A stretch of DNA of 64,000 nucleotides from Diphasiastrum complanatum. Taxonomy: Eukaryota > Streptophyta > Lycopodiopsida > Lycopodiales > Lycopodiaceae. Both the position numbers and the translations under genes were made by a program. Within the stretch, counting starts at the first letter, position 1. Every line of letters starts with the position of its first letter. The notes under the pieces were generated by a model. That model did no database searches and was not told where the DNA came from. It saw only the letters and a list, made by a program, of their open reading frames with translations. The stretch is taken from the NCBI GenBank assembly GCA_029204225.1, contig CM055108.1, positions 3,585,547 to 3,649,546 of the forward strand, given 5' to 3'. Positions 21,215 through 33,862 of the stretch are shown here, piece by piece.

Positions 21215-22199
21215 GGATGAACAATGTCACTGATTTCTTTGTATTTCTGCAGACTGTCAGGAAACAAGTGTATTCTGTAGAGTATGCGACTCTACAGGTA
21301 TTCACAACAACTAGTGAATGGATCTAGATTAGCAGAGAGATATGGATGGAGAAGATAGAAATCCAATGCAGAGGGCGCAGGTGCAAAGCATTGGGTAAAT
21401 GTCCATTGCTTCCAAGAGGGGTTGGGTAGCTTGGATCAGGGGGGCGATCTGAGAGTTAGTGGGCAGGTCGTAGATCTGGGTGGATGCATGGACTTCGCAC
21501 CGAGCAATTTGGGTGGTATCGGTCTCATCGGATGGGCTGGATGGCTGATTGTCGGGGTTGGTGGAAGAGGCCATGATGAGGGGAAGATCAGGTAAGGTTT
21601 GGGGGAAGTTTGGTAAGGTAGGGGGGGAAAATGTGGGTAAAGATTAGAAAAAGACGAAAAAGACTCAAAAAAAAAAAACAGTGGATTTTGATGGGATAAA
21701 AGTGGAACGTGTGGAAATGAGATTGGAACAGGTGGTACAAAGTGTTGAGGATGGTGTGTAAGTAGTTTGAGAGCATTCAGAGATAGTTAGAAATTTGAGT
21801 GAAAATTCAGCAAGAGCTTCGTTGTGTAAAGTAAAAAATGACTCAAATTTTCTCCTTATATAGAGAGTTTTACTGTTCCCTCACAAGTAACTTTCGTAGA
21901 GATTTTTGTGGGTCCATCTAGTTCAGATATGACTACGGTGAGTCTGGCGAGAATTATTATTAAAATCTGGTAGTTGATCCATCAGTTTAAGCAATTTTTA
22001 CTTTTGTTTTTGTTATTTTTGTCTGAGATCTTCAAATCTGATCTGCATCATCAAAGGCTATTTGTTGACAGATGGTGTTTTGCTACCCTTTTGATCCTAT
22101 CTAGATCTGGATCTTGCTTGGATCTTGTTGTAATGATTGTTTGTAGTGTTAGATCTCATTTGTAATTGATCCACATGTCATCATCAAGCTTGATCTATG
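21215..22199. other. unassigned, perhaps gypsy-related
   Basis: A short minus frame (21574-21329) starts MASSTNPDNQPSSPSDETDT but matches nothing I know. The rest is non-coding and moderately AT-rich. It may be leader or LTR of the gypsy element to its right; no boundary motif proves this. Confidence 0.35.
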
Positions 22200-23030
22200 T
22201 TATTGAGGTCGACTACCATTGATGGGTGCATCAAACAATGTCTCGTCAAGATGTTCAAGTTTCACAGCTCCATGGCTGAGGATCTCCTTGATACGGTACA
22301 GGCCTTCGCATGTGAACTTCAATTTTTTTTTGATCGTCTTGGTTTTATAGATTAGGACCAAATCCCCAGGACGAAGATCTTTCTTGTCTAGCCGACGATC
22401 ATGCCATGCTTTGCGATGTGCTTTCTCAGCTACCAATGCATGTACATCCAAGAGGCATGTCTCGCAAAGTTTATGTAGAGCTTCATGACGCAGTTGTAGA
22501 GATTTGGACTCATCAAGGCGTTGTGTCGTGACAACCCTCAATGATGGTACCAAAAACTCCACTAGCATTACGACATCTTGACCATAAACTAGTTGGAATG
22601 GCATTTAATCAGCGCTTCTCTTATATGTTGTCCTGAATGCCCACATAGCAGCACGTAGTTTATGTTTCCAATCAGATCTGCTAGCTTCAACTATCTTTGT
22701 GATAACACAACACAAAATCGTGTTGGATGATTCGGCCTGTCCATTACCACGAGGGCAATATGGTGTGTTGAACCGATGGATCACGAAGAATTCTTCTAAT
22801 AGAACCTTGATGGTTTCATTGAAAAAATGGCTTCCGCAATCACTGACTATCTCAACTAGGCAACCGAAGCACACAATGATATTTTTGTATAGAAATTTGG
22901 CAGTAGTCCTAGCATCAACTGTTCGTACTACCTTGGCTTCTACCCATTTGGTGAGATAATCCATAGCCACGATAATATATCCGGCTTGCGAGCTCTTGGG
23001 TGTTGGGTGGATGGGACCGATGTAGTCCAA
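22200..23030 (-). pseudogene. gypsy integrase core and C-terminal domain
   Basis: The core has Asp in MDYIGPIHP, Asp in IVSDCGSHFFNETIK and Glu in GNGQAESSN, so all three catalytic residues are present; the usual GTGQAE-type context is intact. A stop at 22605 separates it from MPFQLVYGQDVVMLVEF, the normal continuation, which ends with LRPGDLVLIYKTKTIKKKLK and LYRIKEIL. It is close to intact but has a break in the middle and no other pol domains nearby. Confidence 0.87.
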
Positions 23031-23033
23031 TCT

Positions 23034-23490
23034 CTACTTTTTGAACGGTGCTTGAGCTAGAATGGGGTGTAGAAGATCAAAATTCAATCTAGTCGATCTT
23101 TTAGCTCGTTGGCACACATCACATTTTCTTAGGTATTCTTCCATATCTTTATGAATTGTTGGCCACCAGCATTCCTTATTGCAGAATCTTGCAAACTGTA
23201 ATGTCAGATGCAAAATGACCCGCACTCATACCTCTGTGTGATAGTGATATTATCTGGGTGGTTTCATGTGGAAGAACACACCTTCTGAGGATGCGATCTG
23301 ATCCTCATTGATACAATTGGCCGGCAATCAGCTGGTAAGGTCTAGCTTTGAGTATCAACTTCCAATGTTCCGCCTTTGGTAGATATTTGTCTGGTTGGCC
23401 CTGCATTAGATATTCAACTATATCAGCCGCCCATTTGAGTATTGTATCAATATAAAATAAGGCAGCATCTGGTAGTTCATCATTGTTGGA
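23034..23490 (-). pseudogene. gypsy RNase H-integrase spacer and HHCC finger
   Basis: Minus reading gives YLPKAEHWKLILKARPYQLI, RILRRCVLPHE, then HRGMSAGHFA and CWWPTIHKDMEEYLRKCDVC, the H-H-C-C finger of gypsy integrases. Frame breaks lie near 23225 and 23330. It joins the integrase core at about 23031. Confidence 0.8.
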
Positions 23491-24133
23491 TTTATCTCCT
23501 CTACTCTCCTAAATCCTATGTTAATCTGTCTCCATTCATGCTGCTGCATTGTCTGCAAAATTACATGTAAAATAAAATAGACGAATAAAATGCGACTGTC
23601 TGCATAAATATAAGTAAATTTCCACAAGCAATTGGAGGCGAAAAACGTGACACTATGTTTTTAAAAGTGATTTATGACTGGCGAAAAAGGCGACACTGCC
23701 CTACGAGTGTTGCATTTTTCACATTTTCACCAACGTTAATTTCAGTAAAGGCTGATGTCGCGGCCTTCTCATGCTCATCCCCATGCACTGTGCAATCAGA
23801 TTTGACAACGACAACAGCCACCCACGATCTCCCACAGAGAGCACATCCACTTTGTACTTTTTTCATCTGCACACATGTAAAATTATGTATATATTAAATA
23901 ACATCTGCGTATTCAAAGACAGAAGAGAAACAAGCAACAAGTATAATAACATCAGAAGCTTATCAGATATAGACATAGTAGATGCTTTTGTGCATCGATT
24001 CATTCTTCCAGATGTATTGTCAGTAATAGGTTTATCACCTTTTATAGATTGTGTGATTAGCTTTGTGAAGCATGCGGTTTCGTCCGCTATTGTCTTGTGT
24101 TCACTTGTATTATTGACCTGTATTCATCCCTAT
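23491..24133. other. unassigned, possible LTR remnant of copia 7
   Basis: No coding motif is seen. CGACACTG and TTTTTCACATTTT phrases resemble the 5' LTR of copia 4, whose relative begins just downstream, so this may be a decayed LTR. No primer-binding site was found. Confidence 0.4.
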
Positions 24134-24732
24134 CATGGACAAGCTTGATGGAGCCAATTACCATCTGTGAAAATTTAAGATGAAAACAGTGCTAATGGCT
24201 AAAGAATTTTATGACGTTGTTATAGGTGCAGAGGGAAAACCCAAAGCTGACGATGCAACAGTTGTCAGATGGAAGCTGAAGGATGGAAAGGCTTTCGTGC
24301 TAATCATCCTCAACATTTCGGATACTCAGATCGGCCATGTATCTGAAGCCCAGACATTCAAAGAAGTCTGGGACATCTTGAGTACATTATATGAAGTGCG
24401 AGATATATCTTGGCAAGCTACATCTCAGGAAGAAATTTTACTCCCTCAAGATGTCGAATAGTGATTCCCTGCAGAATCACATCAACCAATTCAAGAACTT
24501 GTTGAAACAAATGGCCGCAGTCAGATCTGTCATAGACGATCAAGACGCAGTGATGCAACTGCTTACAAGCTTGCCAAGATCATACGACAGCTGGGTGATG
24601 ATCATCACAACACATCCAGAACTAACTCTTTCGAGAGTCATCACAATGTTGTTGCAGGAAGACACGAACAAAGCCTCTAGTTCCTCAGCTGATTCTCACA
24701 CTTTGTACACCAACAAGAGCACGACTAAGTAG
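24134..24732 (+). pseudogene. copia 7 gag, frameshifted
   Basis: It begins MDKLDGANYHL, then a stop, then the 93-codon piece with AFVLIILNISDTQIGHVSEA. A frameshift near 24412 leads to KLHLRKKFYSLKMSNSDSLQ and MQLLTSLPRSYDSW. The zinc knuckle downstream is degenerate (KLFSKYRS and a stop), lacking its cysteines. Confidence 0.82.
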
Positions 24733-25006
24733 AAGAATAAGAAGGGCCCGAAGCAATCAAAGCAAGCCCGGAAACCAACACAACAAAAAGAACAGTCGAA
24801 TTTGCAAACAAAGAAGAAGTTGTTTAGCAAATACCGCAGTTGAAACAAAACGAGATTCAAGACTACCGGATACTACAAGCAAAGAACAACAACAAGGGAC
24901 AGTCGAATCAAGTGGCCAATGCAGCTACAGAAGCTCCATAGCCCATTCAAGAAGCGGATCATGATGCCTTCATGACCAGCCATCAAGGAGCATCCAGCGA
25001 TAGTTC

Positions 25007-25965
25007 TTGGTTAATAGCACACAAGCTATTAAAAGTGAAGAAACTATGAGATTGAGCTTTGCAAATGATCAATCTAAACTACTTTCTAAAGTCCTATATG
25101 TACCCAATTTATCTACGAATCTGCCCTCTGTAAGCAGAATTACAGATCTAGAACACAAAATAGAATTCGAATGTGATCAGTGCAAAGTAGTTGATAGGAC
25201 AAACAAGATCCTAGCACTCGGAAAGAGGCATGGATACTTGTATAGATTAAGTCATTGCTTTTCTGCCTCTAGTCAGGCCCTCAGTACTTCTATTCAAGCA
25301 AATAAAAGTTTACTTTGGCATTATAGACTTGGTCACTTGAATCATGTTGTTGTACAACAAATTTCTAGACATTCTATTGTTCTTGATCTAGACTATCCTC
25401 ATGATAAAGTCGAGTTACCTGTTTATCAAGACTATCTAGTTGGTAAACAGACTAGGAAACCATTTAGATCAAGCCATCAGCATATCGCTAGAGGATTGTT
25501 AGACATTGTGCATTCTGACATTTGTGGCCTGATGAAAACTCCTTTGCTAAAGCATGTAAAGTGGTTTATAACTTTTATTGATGAATTTTTCAGAAGGACT
25601 ATGGTGTACTTTATCAAGAAGAAATCAGAAGCTTTCAATTGCTTCAAAATCTTCAAGGAGCGTGCAAAAAAGAGATTGGAAGGACGATCAAGGCCTTAAG
25701 GTCAGACAATGGTGGAGATCTCTACTGAATTTAAGGAGTACTGCCAAAGCCAAGGCATTGAGTAGCAATTCATCACTCCTTACAGTCCTCAGTCTAATGG
25801 CTTAGTCGGGAGGAAGAACCGTACTCTGGTTGAATCAGCCAAATGTATGCTAGCACATGCATCGCTGCCCAAGAGCTTCTGGGCCGAAGCTGTCTCCACT
25901 GTAGCTTACGTCCAGAACAGATGTTCGACCAAGGCCCTCTTAGGCAAGACACATATCTCGAAATA
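25007..25965 (+). pseudogene. copia 7 integrase, broken
   Basis: The protease is mostly deleted; the frame opens downstream of its active site and reads KLLSKVLYVPNLSTNLPSVS. The pre-integrase motif SLLWHYRLGHLNHV and the first catalytic Asp in IVHSDICGLM follow. After a frameshift near 25695 come LRSDNGGDLYTEFKEYC and SNGLVGRKNRTLVESAK, where the expected catalytic Glu has become Gly. It ends near CSTKALLGKTHISK. Confidence 0.82.
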
Positions 25966-26322
25966 GTTAGGTTGTTTACAAATGTCTAGATTAGATTTGA
26001 TAAGTGATGCTCCCTATGTGCTGGCAAAGAGTCAAGGGTCCAATCATAAGTGAGAGATTTGTTCAAAGGGTGCAATCAAAGTCAAGGGATGATGAATCAC
26101 TCATCCAATAGGATTAGAGAGGTCATAAATAAGGGGTCCAATAGGAATCAAGCTTGGACAACCTCGAGATTCTATATGTACTTTGATTTTCTTCACTAAT
26201 CTATGTGAGTTTTTGAGTCATATTGGAGATTCATCAATTTTGTGTGTATTACACTCTCTCTCTCTACCCGAGGCCTTGTTGCTGCTTTCTCTTTGTACCT
26301 GAGAGCAACTGATTTTCATACT
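25966..26322. other. unassigned, LTR-like
   Basis: No genes are seen. A CT-rich run (about 26250-26264) and a TATATG-containing stretch would suit an LTR fragment, but no ends or partner copy were found. Confidence 0.35.
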
Positions 26323-26860
26323 CATTAGAGGAATTCTGAATCCAAAAAAGACCCTTTAAGAAATGCCACGTAGATTGACAAAGTTTATTAATGTAAATTA
26401 CCAAAATAAATTCATTTTCTACCTAAATTACTTTTCATTTCTGCCCGCACTATTTTCGTTGCTTAACCATTCTATGTACATTACCGTTTGTAAACCATTG
26501 GAAATAGCATAACTTTTTCACCGTAGCTCCGATTGAGACAAAAATTATGTTGTTGGAAAGCTCTCGTCGAGCGCTTTTCAACGATATAATTTTCGTCTCA
26601 ATCGGATCTACAGTTAATAAGTTATTCTATTTTTTAATGATAATTGCATATTATACTATGAATAACATGTCATGCTTGTGGGCTGCCCCCGATGCTAAAT
26701 TATAGCATTATTAAGAAAAAAAAATTTCAATTCTAATGAACTTCGTTACGTAGATTTCAAATTTGCGTGTTTTGATTGGTCCATGTATAAGCAAAATTTG
26801 AGAAAAATATAAAAACTATATTTACAAAGGGTCTTTTTTGGATTGAGAACTCCTCTAATG
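26323..26860 (-). mobile_element. MITE-like element, copy 2
   Basis: The ends CATTAGAGGAATTCTGAATC and GAGAACTCCTCTAATG form an inverted repeat of about 35 bp with two mismatches, running through CCAAAAAAGACCCTTT. The right end here matches the left end of copy 1 (12415-12794) over about 90 bp, so the copies lie in opposite orientations. The centre holds a second inverted repeat (26511-26563 with 26571-26623). No coding sequence. Confidence 0.85.
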
Positions 26861-29385
26861 TAGTTTATTTCATGAGTACCTTCCACACGTGTGAAAGTAC
26901 TTTGGTGATAAATGTATGCATGTAGATTTGTGTTTTTGCCTTAGAATTTTACATTAAACTTGGAGTTCAATCTCTAATTGATCTAAAGCCATCCTTCCAA
27001 CGAAGGTCTTCATTCCTTGGAAATTCAAAAGTGAATGGATCATAAGATGAGGCCTTTGAATCCTTATCTGAAACTCCAATCAAAGTAGTAGTGATCACTA
27101 TTTCATCATCATAAGATATAGCATGAAAAACAATGTTCATACTAGCATCATCAAAGGACATTATCGAATTTATGACATGTTTTCTATCAAACATAAAGTA
27201 AGATGAGTAAAGGGAGATGTGAAGAAAATTCCTTGCTGCTCCGTTTCCTTTACTCAAGCCTTCATAATGATGTAGATTCAGGTCTCTTTTTCCTTGAGAC
27301 AAGTGCTACTTCTCGGGTTCCTCCTTGATGTCTTTTTCCTTCATCATGCCAACTCTCTCTTGGTGTTGATGGTGAAAACAAGGATCCAAACCATGATCTT
27401 CTTCAAAGCTCTCAAGAACTTTGTTTTCAAGTCTCAAAACTTGAATGTTCTCATTCTCAATATGATAATCTTTCAAGTCAACAAAACAATCACCAAGATC
27501 AAATTTTTGGCGGCTCCTTTTTCTCTAGCCTATCTATGCACTTTTTTGCCTCTTTTCAAAGGTTCCATCACAATGTAACATCAAGAATAAAGCTCTTGAA
27601 AAGCATCTTATGCTATTTGGCACGTGTGGCGGCATCCAAGCATCCAATTACATGACCATCTTACCAATTACAAGTCATTCGACCAAAAACTAGTAGAATT
27701 ATGAAATTTAACAAGAAAAACAAACGTGTTGCTGTTGTAGATTTATATTCTAGTTTAATAGAATTTGTAAAAATGAGAATGAAATCGCTCTCAGTTTTGC
27801 CAGATGAGTTTGCAAAAGTCAAAAAATCTACAACTGATGAAGACTCTATGATTCCCTTGTCCAAGGAACCACAACCTCCCGCTAGTGAGAAAGTTGTTGT
27901 CTTAGTTCAAGATTATAATATTTAAATTGTTGAGGAGGTAGTATTAGAAGTGACCACTACTTCTACTAAGACACCTCCAGAATAAACAAGACACTAATAT
28001 GATTTTTGGAAATAATGTGCTCTAACTCTTATTATTATGCAAATTGTATTTGTACCTGAACTTTTGTGTCGTGAAATTTTTAGGTTATGTTACATTTTTT
28101 AAAATTATTTATTATAAAAAAAAATTGAATAATCTCTTGAAATGTTATGTTTTTATAAATAATAATATTGTTATTAAATGGTGTTTTATGAATGTTATCA
28201 TCATATGGTGTTTTGGATATTTAGTTAAATCATACTCTCAAAAAAATGATGAATGTTATTAAAGTTCATTACATTTCTAATTTTCAATTTTTTAAAATCT
28301 ACCAGCAAAAGGATAGTTTTTTTATAATTATAATAATGGCTAGGTCTTTTATCCTAAGATAATTATATTTTTTTACAAGCTATAGAGTCAATATTATTTT
28401 AAAACAATTTATTTTCAAATAGTAATTTGTTTTGATATGTATAAATGTTTATATTTTTTAGAACTTAGCTCCAACTATTTTTGTATGTCTTTGTAGCTTA
28501 TTATTTTCAAGAAATAGAACATTTTAAAATATTTATAAAAAATTTAGAGTTCTGAAATATTTGCTATTAAATAGTATTTAAATAAGTAAAAGTTAATTTT
28601 AGTGTTTGTGTGATTAAAGATTTTGTTTTAAATTGATTTATTTTTAATATGTGCTAATTTGAGAATATTATAATAGTTTATATATTAATTTTTTATCATG
28701 ATTCTATTTTTTAATAAAATAGAATTTTTTTTTTAAATTACAATATACTTTTGTAAAACATTCTAAATATCGAAAAAAAAAAAATTAAATAAAAAATTGG
28801 GTCTCCACGTCATTTTTCTTTTTTTTGGTCACCATATTTCTTGTCTAGAAAGCTAGAAATTGGCTACTCTTGAAAATTTTCGAGTTCTAAAATATCTAAT
28901 ACAACCACAAACACTTAGATCATTATGAGAAATGTTTATGGGACATCCATTTTCCTAATGTTTTACAAACCTTACATAGGAAAAATATAATTCTACAAAG
29001 CTCTAATATGTTAGACTGCAAACCTATCTCTACACCTTTGAAAGGCAGTCATAAGTTGCCAAAGTGAGACCAAAACATTTGATATTACCATCTATTATCA
29101 ACTCATGAAAAGTTATATCTTTATAATTACCATCAAATTCTAATATGTCAAATGTTATTGGGTTGTCAGGTCAATTCATATCAAAGTCAACAAAGCTTCA
29201 TTGCAATGTAGGAAAATGGGATTCCTAAACATCTCAAGAGTGCTATGGACCTTATTTAACATTTGAACAATATAAAAATGCTCAATTACATGGATTTGTT
29301 CATATGATTGGGCAAGAAAACTCAATGATAAAACATCATCAACAACTTATATGAATTCAATGGTTCTAAGTCGCATCGTGAACTA
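26861..29385. other. AT-rich, no gene recognised
   Basis: Two short frames (27302-26967 minus; 27701-27925 plus) match nothing I know. From about 28000 to 29300 the sequence is strongly AT-rich with long A and T runs. No element ends were found. Confidence 0.5.
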
Positions 29386-29727
29386 GTGGTGTTGTCTACA
29401 ACTAAATTGGAAGATAGAGCTCTTTTTAATGCTATTGGCGAAGCTATATCACTTCAAAGGCTTCTTGAATACTTTGGTGCAAAACAAACTCATCCAACTA
29501 GTTTGCATTGTATAAATAGTTCTTTTACTCTAATTGCAAAAAATCCACTTAGAACAAAACAATTTGAGATCCAATACTATGTTCAAGAAAAGCTTCAAAT
29601 CAAAGAAATCAACATACAACGTTGCACGTCAAATGATCAAGTTGCAAATATATTCACCAAACTTGCATTTAAAAGACCTATGAGAGGTTCCATTCACAAT
29701 ATGGCATTAATAACATATGTATCATGA
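29386..29727 (+). pseudogene. copia RNase H scrap
   Basis: The frame reads VLSTTKLEDRALFNAIGEAI, LQRLLEYFGAKQTHPTSLHC and QIKEINIQRCTSNDQVANIF, matching the RNase H end of copia polyproteins. Conserved positions such as the D of YCDN are altered (HCIN). No upstream reverse transcriptase was recognised. Confidence 0.75.
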
Positions 29728-30270
29728 TTTTGGTTCTAATATTGGCATGGGTAGAAGATTTTTTCTTTTGCCAATCTTAATATAGCTGCTTTAGAGTCGC
29801 ATGGCCTACATGTCATTAACAAGTAACTCTAGATATTTGAGAAGTAATTATAAATATGCATAAATATAACTCCAGTTCGAATCAAGAGAGAGTTACAAGT
29901 GTCAATAATGTATGAGAATTGGCAACTCATAGATCCTATAAAGTCAAGTCATAAAAGCTTGTAAAGTGATTCAAAGCAATAAATGATTTCAACTTCGTTA
30001 ATGTTTTTACTCTACTTCATAAACATCATTTTCTATTTTTGTATAAATATGTAATAATGCTTTTGAGAGTGTTTTGGTGATGTTATCATAAATAGACAAT
30101 TTTCTCTCTTGTAAGCTCATTTGTGAGAATACAAAATCTTCAATCCAATGGTTGTTTGTTTGATTGTTGTGGGATCCAAATTATCGTCCTTGATATAATT
30201 TTCTACAAGATATGATTGTTGCGGGATCCAAATTATTGTCCTGATATAATTTTCTACAAGATACGATTGT
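29728..30270 (+). repeat. possible LTR remnant with ~52-bp tandem repeat
   Basis: Sequence downstream of the RNase H scrap would be its 3' LTR. At 30161-30263 a unit starting TGATTGTTG and containing GGGATCCAAATTAT is present twice in tandem, with a third start at about 30264. No TG...CA boundaries could be fixed. Confidence 0.45.
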
Positions 30271-33200
30271 TGATTTATTAATTAAAAGAAATATAAAATA
30301 TTTAAAGAGTGCTCTCAACGTTAAGCTACATCCGTAGACTAATATTCAATTCATTTAATTAATAAAGTCCTTGCTACAAGAAGTTGGTTACGATAATAAC
30401 ATATAATCCCCCACCATAGTCAAGTTGGATAAGAGTGTTACATAGTTTCAAGCTTTCTTTTTTCTAGCTATCAAGGCTAATCAAAAGAATTAACAAATAG
30501 TTGCTCATTTATTTCATGGCCAAATCGTAATATATGAATAATGGGCGATCATAAACAATCACTAGATCGAGGCATTTTTTGTTAGTCAATTATGGACATA
30601 AATGATTAAAATTAGAAAAAAAAACATTTCGTAAGATATTTTCTTGACTAAGCTTCTCAAAGTAAATTGCTTGAAACTAGGGTTCACCATAGATGACTGA
30701 ATCTAGGCTCTTTTCTTTTTTGTTGTACAAAAGTGACATACAAAAAGCCTTTTGAAGACTATCTTTTGACTAGAGAATAAAGACTTGAATGTAACTAGAC
30801 ATGTGAAATTAAAGCCAAATAAAACTAGCAAGCATCAATAGTTGCTATTTCTAGGAATTCATTTATTTGAAAGACTTCAAAGACAACTTGCAAGAAATCA
30901 ATAAATAAGATAGGAGGTTGAATCGCTATAAAAGGGATAAAATAGGTTAGATCGTAACTCAATGTCATGACAATATTGACTGTTATCTATTGAAGTTTGT
31001 AGCGAAGACTCTAGGAGTTTAGGGAGAGACATACCTGGTTGTCAATATTTAGTAGCTTTCAAATGTCACAAAAGGCTAGAGCACCAAATTCACCATGAAC
31101 TCTAATGCCAAAAAAGACCAAAAAAAAAAAAGGGAACTATTTGATTATCACATCAAACTCCATCACTTGTGAAATTTAAAATCACTTTCCAAATTTGATT
31201 GATTTATCAACCCCCTAATGATAAGCAGGTGTATACGACGAAAATTGGCATCCGTATAGTGAAACTACAAGGCATCCAAGAAGAGAGAACTCAAGCTTGA
31301 AGTGGGAGGACAAGTGCTTTCCCTACTATTTAGGAGGCTGCCTAACGAAGAATGTTCGCCCCTCTGTAATGAGCTCTCAGGTTAACATCTACCTAAGATT
31401 CTTAGAGGCACATGAAATACTTTGCTCGAAAGATCAACGAAGAATAATCAATCAACTATGATATTGCCACAAATGTACGGGATGTGGTGTATGTTTCAAA
31501 GATGGCATTTAAAAAAAGAGATCTCAAGTTCGAAGTTAGAGGATAGGTTCTTTCCCTACTATTTAACGGGCTACTTCTTTCCATGTGACTATTTAATTCA
31601 GAAATGTCTTGACATTCCTAGGGCACTAGGCAACTTGTACTCAATGAAATACCTATCCTCTTTTAAATTGAAGAACTCCATAGAGATAGATGCCAACCAA
31701 TAGAAAATGAACCCAACAACAGACCCCATCAACCTAAGCAATCTTAGTAAGTTTTTTCTTATTTGCATCAATGTCTTTCTGTCAGTTTTTGAGCTAACAA
31801 AAACTTACAAATTCAAAGCACTTCTTTCATCTTATAAAGTTTTGCATCATTTTCTTCTAGCATGTTACTAAAAATATCACAAACTACTTGTTCCACATCC
31901 AACTTTGAAACTTTCAACTTGTGTTGTAGGGCGAAGTTAAGTTACAAGTTTGAAGTGGCAAAGGTTGACCTTTCTTTTATGAAGAGATGAAAAATGTTAG
32001 TTTTTATAATGTCAATGTAGACATTTACAACCCAACTACACTTTGCACAGGCATCTACATACTTTGTAAGTTTAGCCAAGCTGCATTTTATGCCTTTAGG
32101 GGAATAACTTAAACACCTAGAAAGGTAAATCAGAGTAGATTTACAAGCTTCAACAACAACCACCTAGATGTGTCAAATCAATATCATTAAAAAGACAATC
32201 TTAGACAAAACGTCCTCATAATCTCATCGTTATGCAAGCACAAGTTTTGATCAAGGTTTTGAAGGATCCAATGCAGACTAAAAGGTCAATGAAAACCAAC
32301 AAAAAGGTTAAGAAGCGGAAGATAAGAATTAAAAACAAAAAGAGACAGAAAACTTAAACCTAACCGTGGCCATTTAAGTTGCAAACAAGAGTTCCCAACA
32401 AACAGACAACAGATGGCTACATATTGATAAATAGATCTAGAAGAAGTCCCTTCCAATCCTCTTGCAACCAGCAGGATACGGTCATCCAGGAGGCCTTTTT
32501 GTAAGGACACAGATATAAATACAAAATAGGTCTGTGACTTGCATCATCTCAACCATAACAGCAGCTAGGATCGTGAATTTGCAACGCCTATCAAATCTGA
32601 AAACGGGGTTAAGCAATAGCAACCTACAAACAAAGGGGGCGAATGCAATTTTATGGAGTAAATAAAGCATCTATTCCTGTAGGATCACGAGTACAACCAA
32701 TTCAACCATGCAATAATATATGTAAGGATTGAAATTGCACTCATACCAATAGTTTTCTCATACTATTGGCATGCAAGTAACACATTCAATGTAAGCCATT
32801 AAATGACACTGCTTTAAGCACTAGCAGAGGGGCCCTATGATAGCAGTTCATAGATCATGGCCCTCCAGATCCTAAATAAACATAGACCTGACTGAGTAAC
32901 AATAATGATCAGGACATCCGACTCACCTCCCAACATAAGAGTTCAATCCATGCTCACCCCCAAGCCTTGGGGTGCCAGCAAAAGCATCTGAGATTAGTTG
33001 GGCTTCAATCAAGTCCCCCGTTCTGAACGCTAAATGACCAAAAAACTTGAGAAATGTCAGTGAACCATCTGCAAAGCATGTAACTCACTGCTATCTATGT
33101 CTGACTAAGTCTGAACTTTTATTAAAATGGGGAACGCTGTTCTCAAAATAGATTAATGGATTCTAGGCACTAAAATTGAATTCCACGAAGTTTTAAGCAA

Positions 33201-33771
33201 AAATCATTGCTTTGAAATAGCTCAAGCTTTACACCTTAACTGGCTTATTCACAAAAAGTGCCATTAACTTAGCATGTTGGTTGCCACTGCTATTGGCATT
33301 CTTCTAAAACAGCTAATCAACTGCATCTTGGAGGTAACAGCAACAAATGAAATGCACAAAAGAATAACCTTTACCAACAAAACACAGCTTGGGCAAAAGA
33401 GACGCTTTTCTACCTTTCAAGAGATTCTGTGTTGTACCACAAATATTAGCAACTACTGCTGAACTTCACCCATGTCTTTGTACAGACAAGGATTGAATAC
33501 GGAAAAGGTGACCTCAGAGTTTTGTGTTGATTCTTCTCAAATAGGATCAGCTCCCTGGCATTCTCTAGAATCTATTGCAAAATTAGTCTCAGAAACATAT
33601 TTCTGGAACATAAACGCCTAATCAAAAAAGAAAAAAAGCTTCTTTGCCATGGAAATCTTCATGCAAACCAGTGAAATAAAGAGTATATCAAATCATCTTG
33701 ACTGAGCTTCACACGAGTATATGGACCCTTGGTACTTTGTAATGTCCTTGGCAATCCGTTTGTATTGATAG
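30271..33771. other. no gene recognised; right part may hold the 3' UTR of the host gene
   Basis: Frames at 31422-31703 (plus) and 32163-31942 (minus) are unrecognised. A phrase around 31290-31360 (CTTTCCCTACTATTTA) recurs at about 31515-31575. The 3' UTR of the RNA-binding protein gene must begin at 33771 and run left, but I see no clear poly(A) signal that decides its end. Confidence 0.4.
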
Positions 33772-33862
33772 TTACACTGTTTGTGCTTGTTCAGAGTTCT
33801 TCAACCACAAATGCCGACCCAGTAGATGTCCCTCATGTACAGCAATATAAGCAGCATTCAAC
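33772..33862 (-). CDS. RBP45/47-like last exon
   Basis: Acceptor TTCTGTAG|G completes the Lys codon and gives LNAAYIAVHEGHLLGRHLW, then KNSEQAQTV and TAA. A LNAAY...LLGR.LW-like motif is, from memory, typical of the C terminus of RBP45/47 proteins. Confidence 0.84.

Larger units (their letters stand above)
22200..23490 (-). mobile_element. Ty3/gypsy remnant: integrase region
   Basis: Only the integrase and the spacer before it remain. The integrase has the gypsy form (HHCC finger, then DD-E core, then a chromodomain-free C terminus), distinct from the copia integrases around it. No LTR, gag, protease or reverse transcriptase was seen. Confidence 0.85.
24134..25965 (+). mobile_element. Ty1/copia remnant 7, gag to integrase
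   Basis: Gag, a damaged knuckle and protease, and most of an integrase are present, all closely related to copia 4. The element ends inside the integrase C-terminal part. There is no reverse transcriptase or LTR. Confidence 0.82.
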
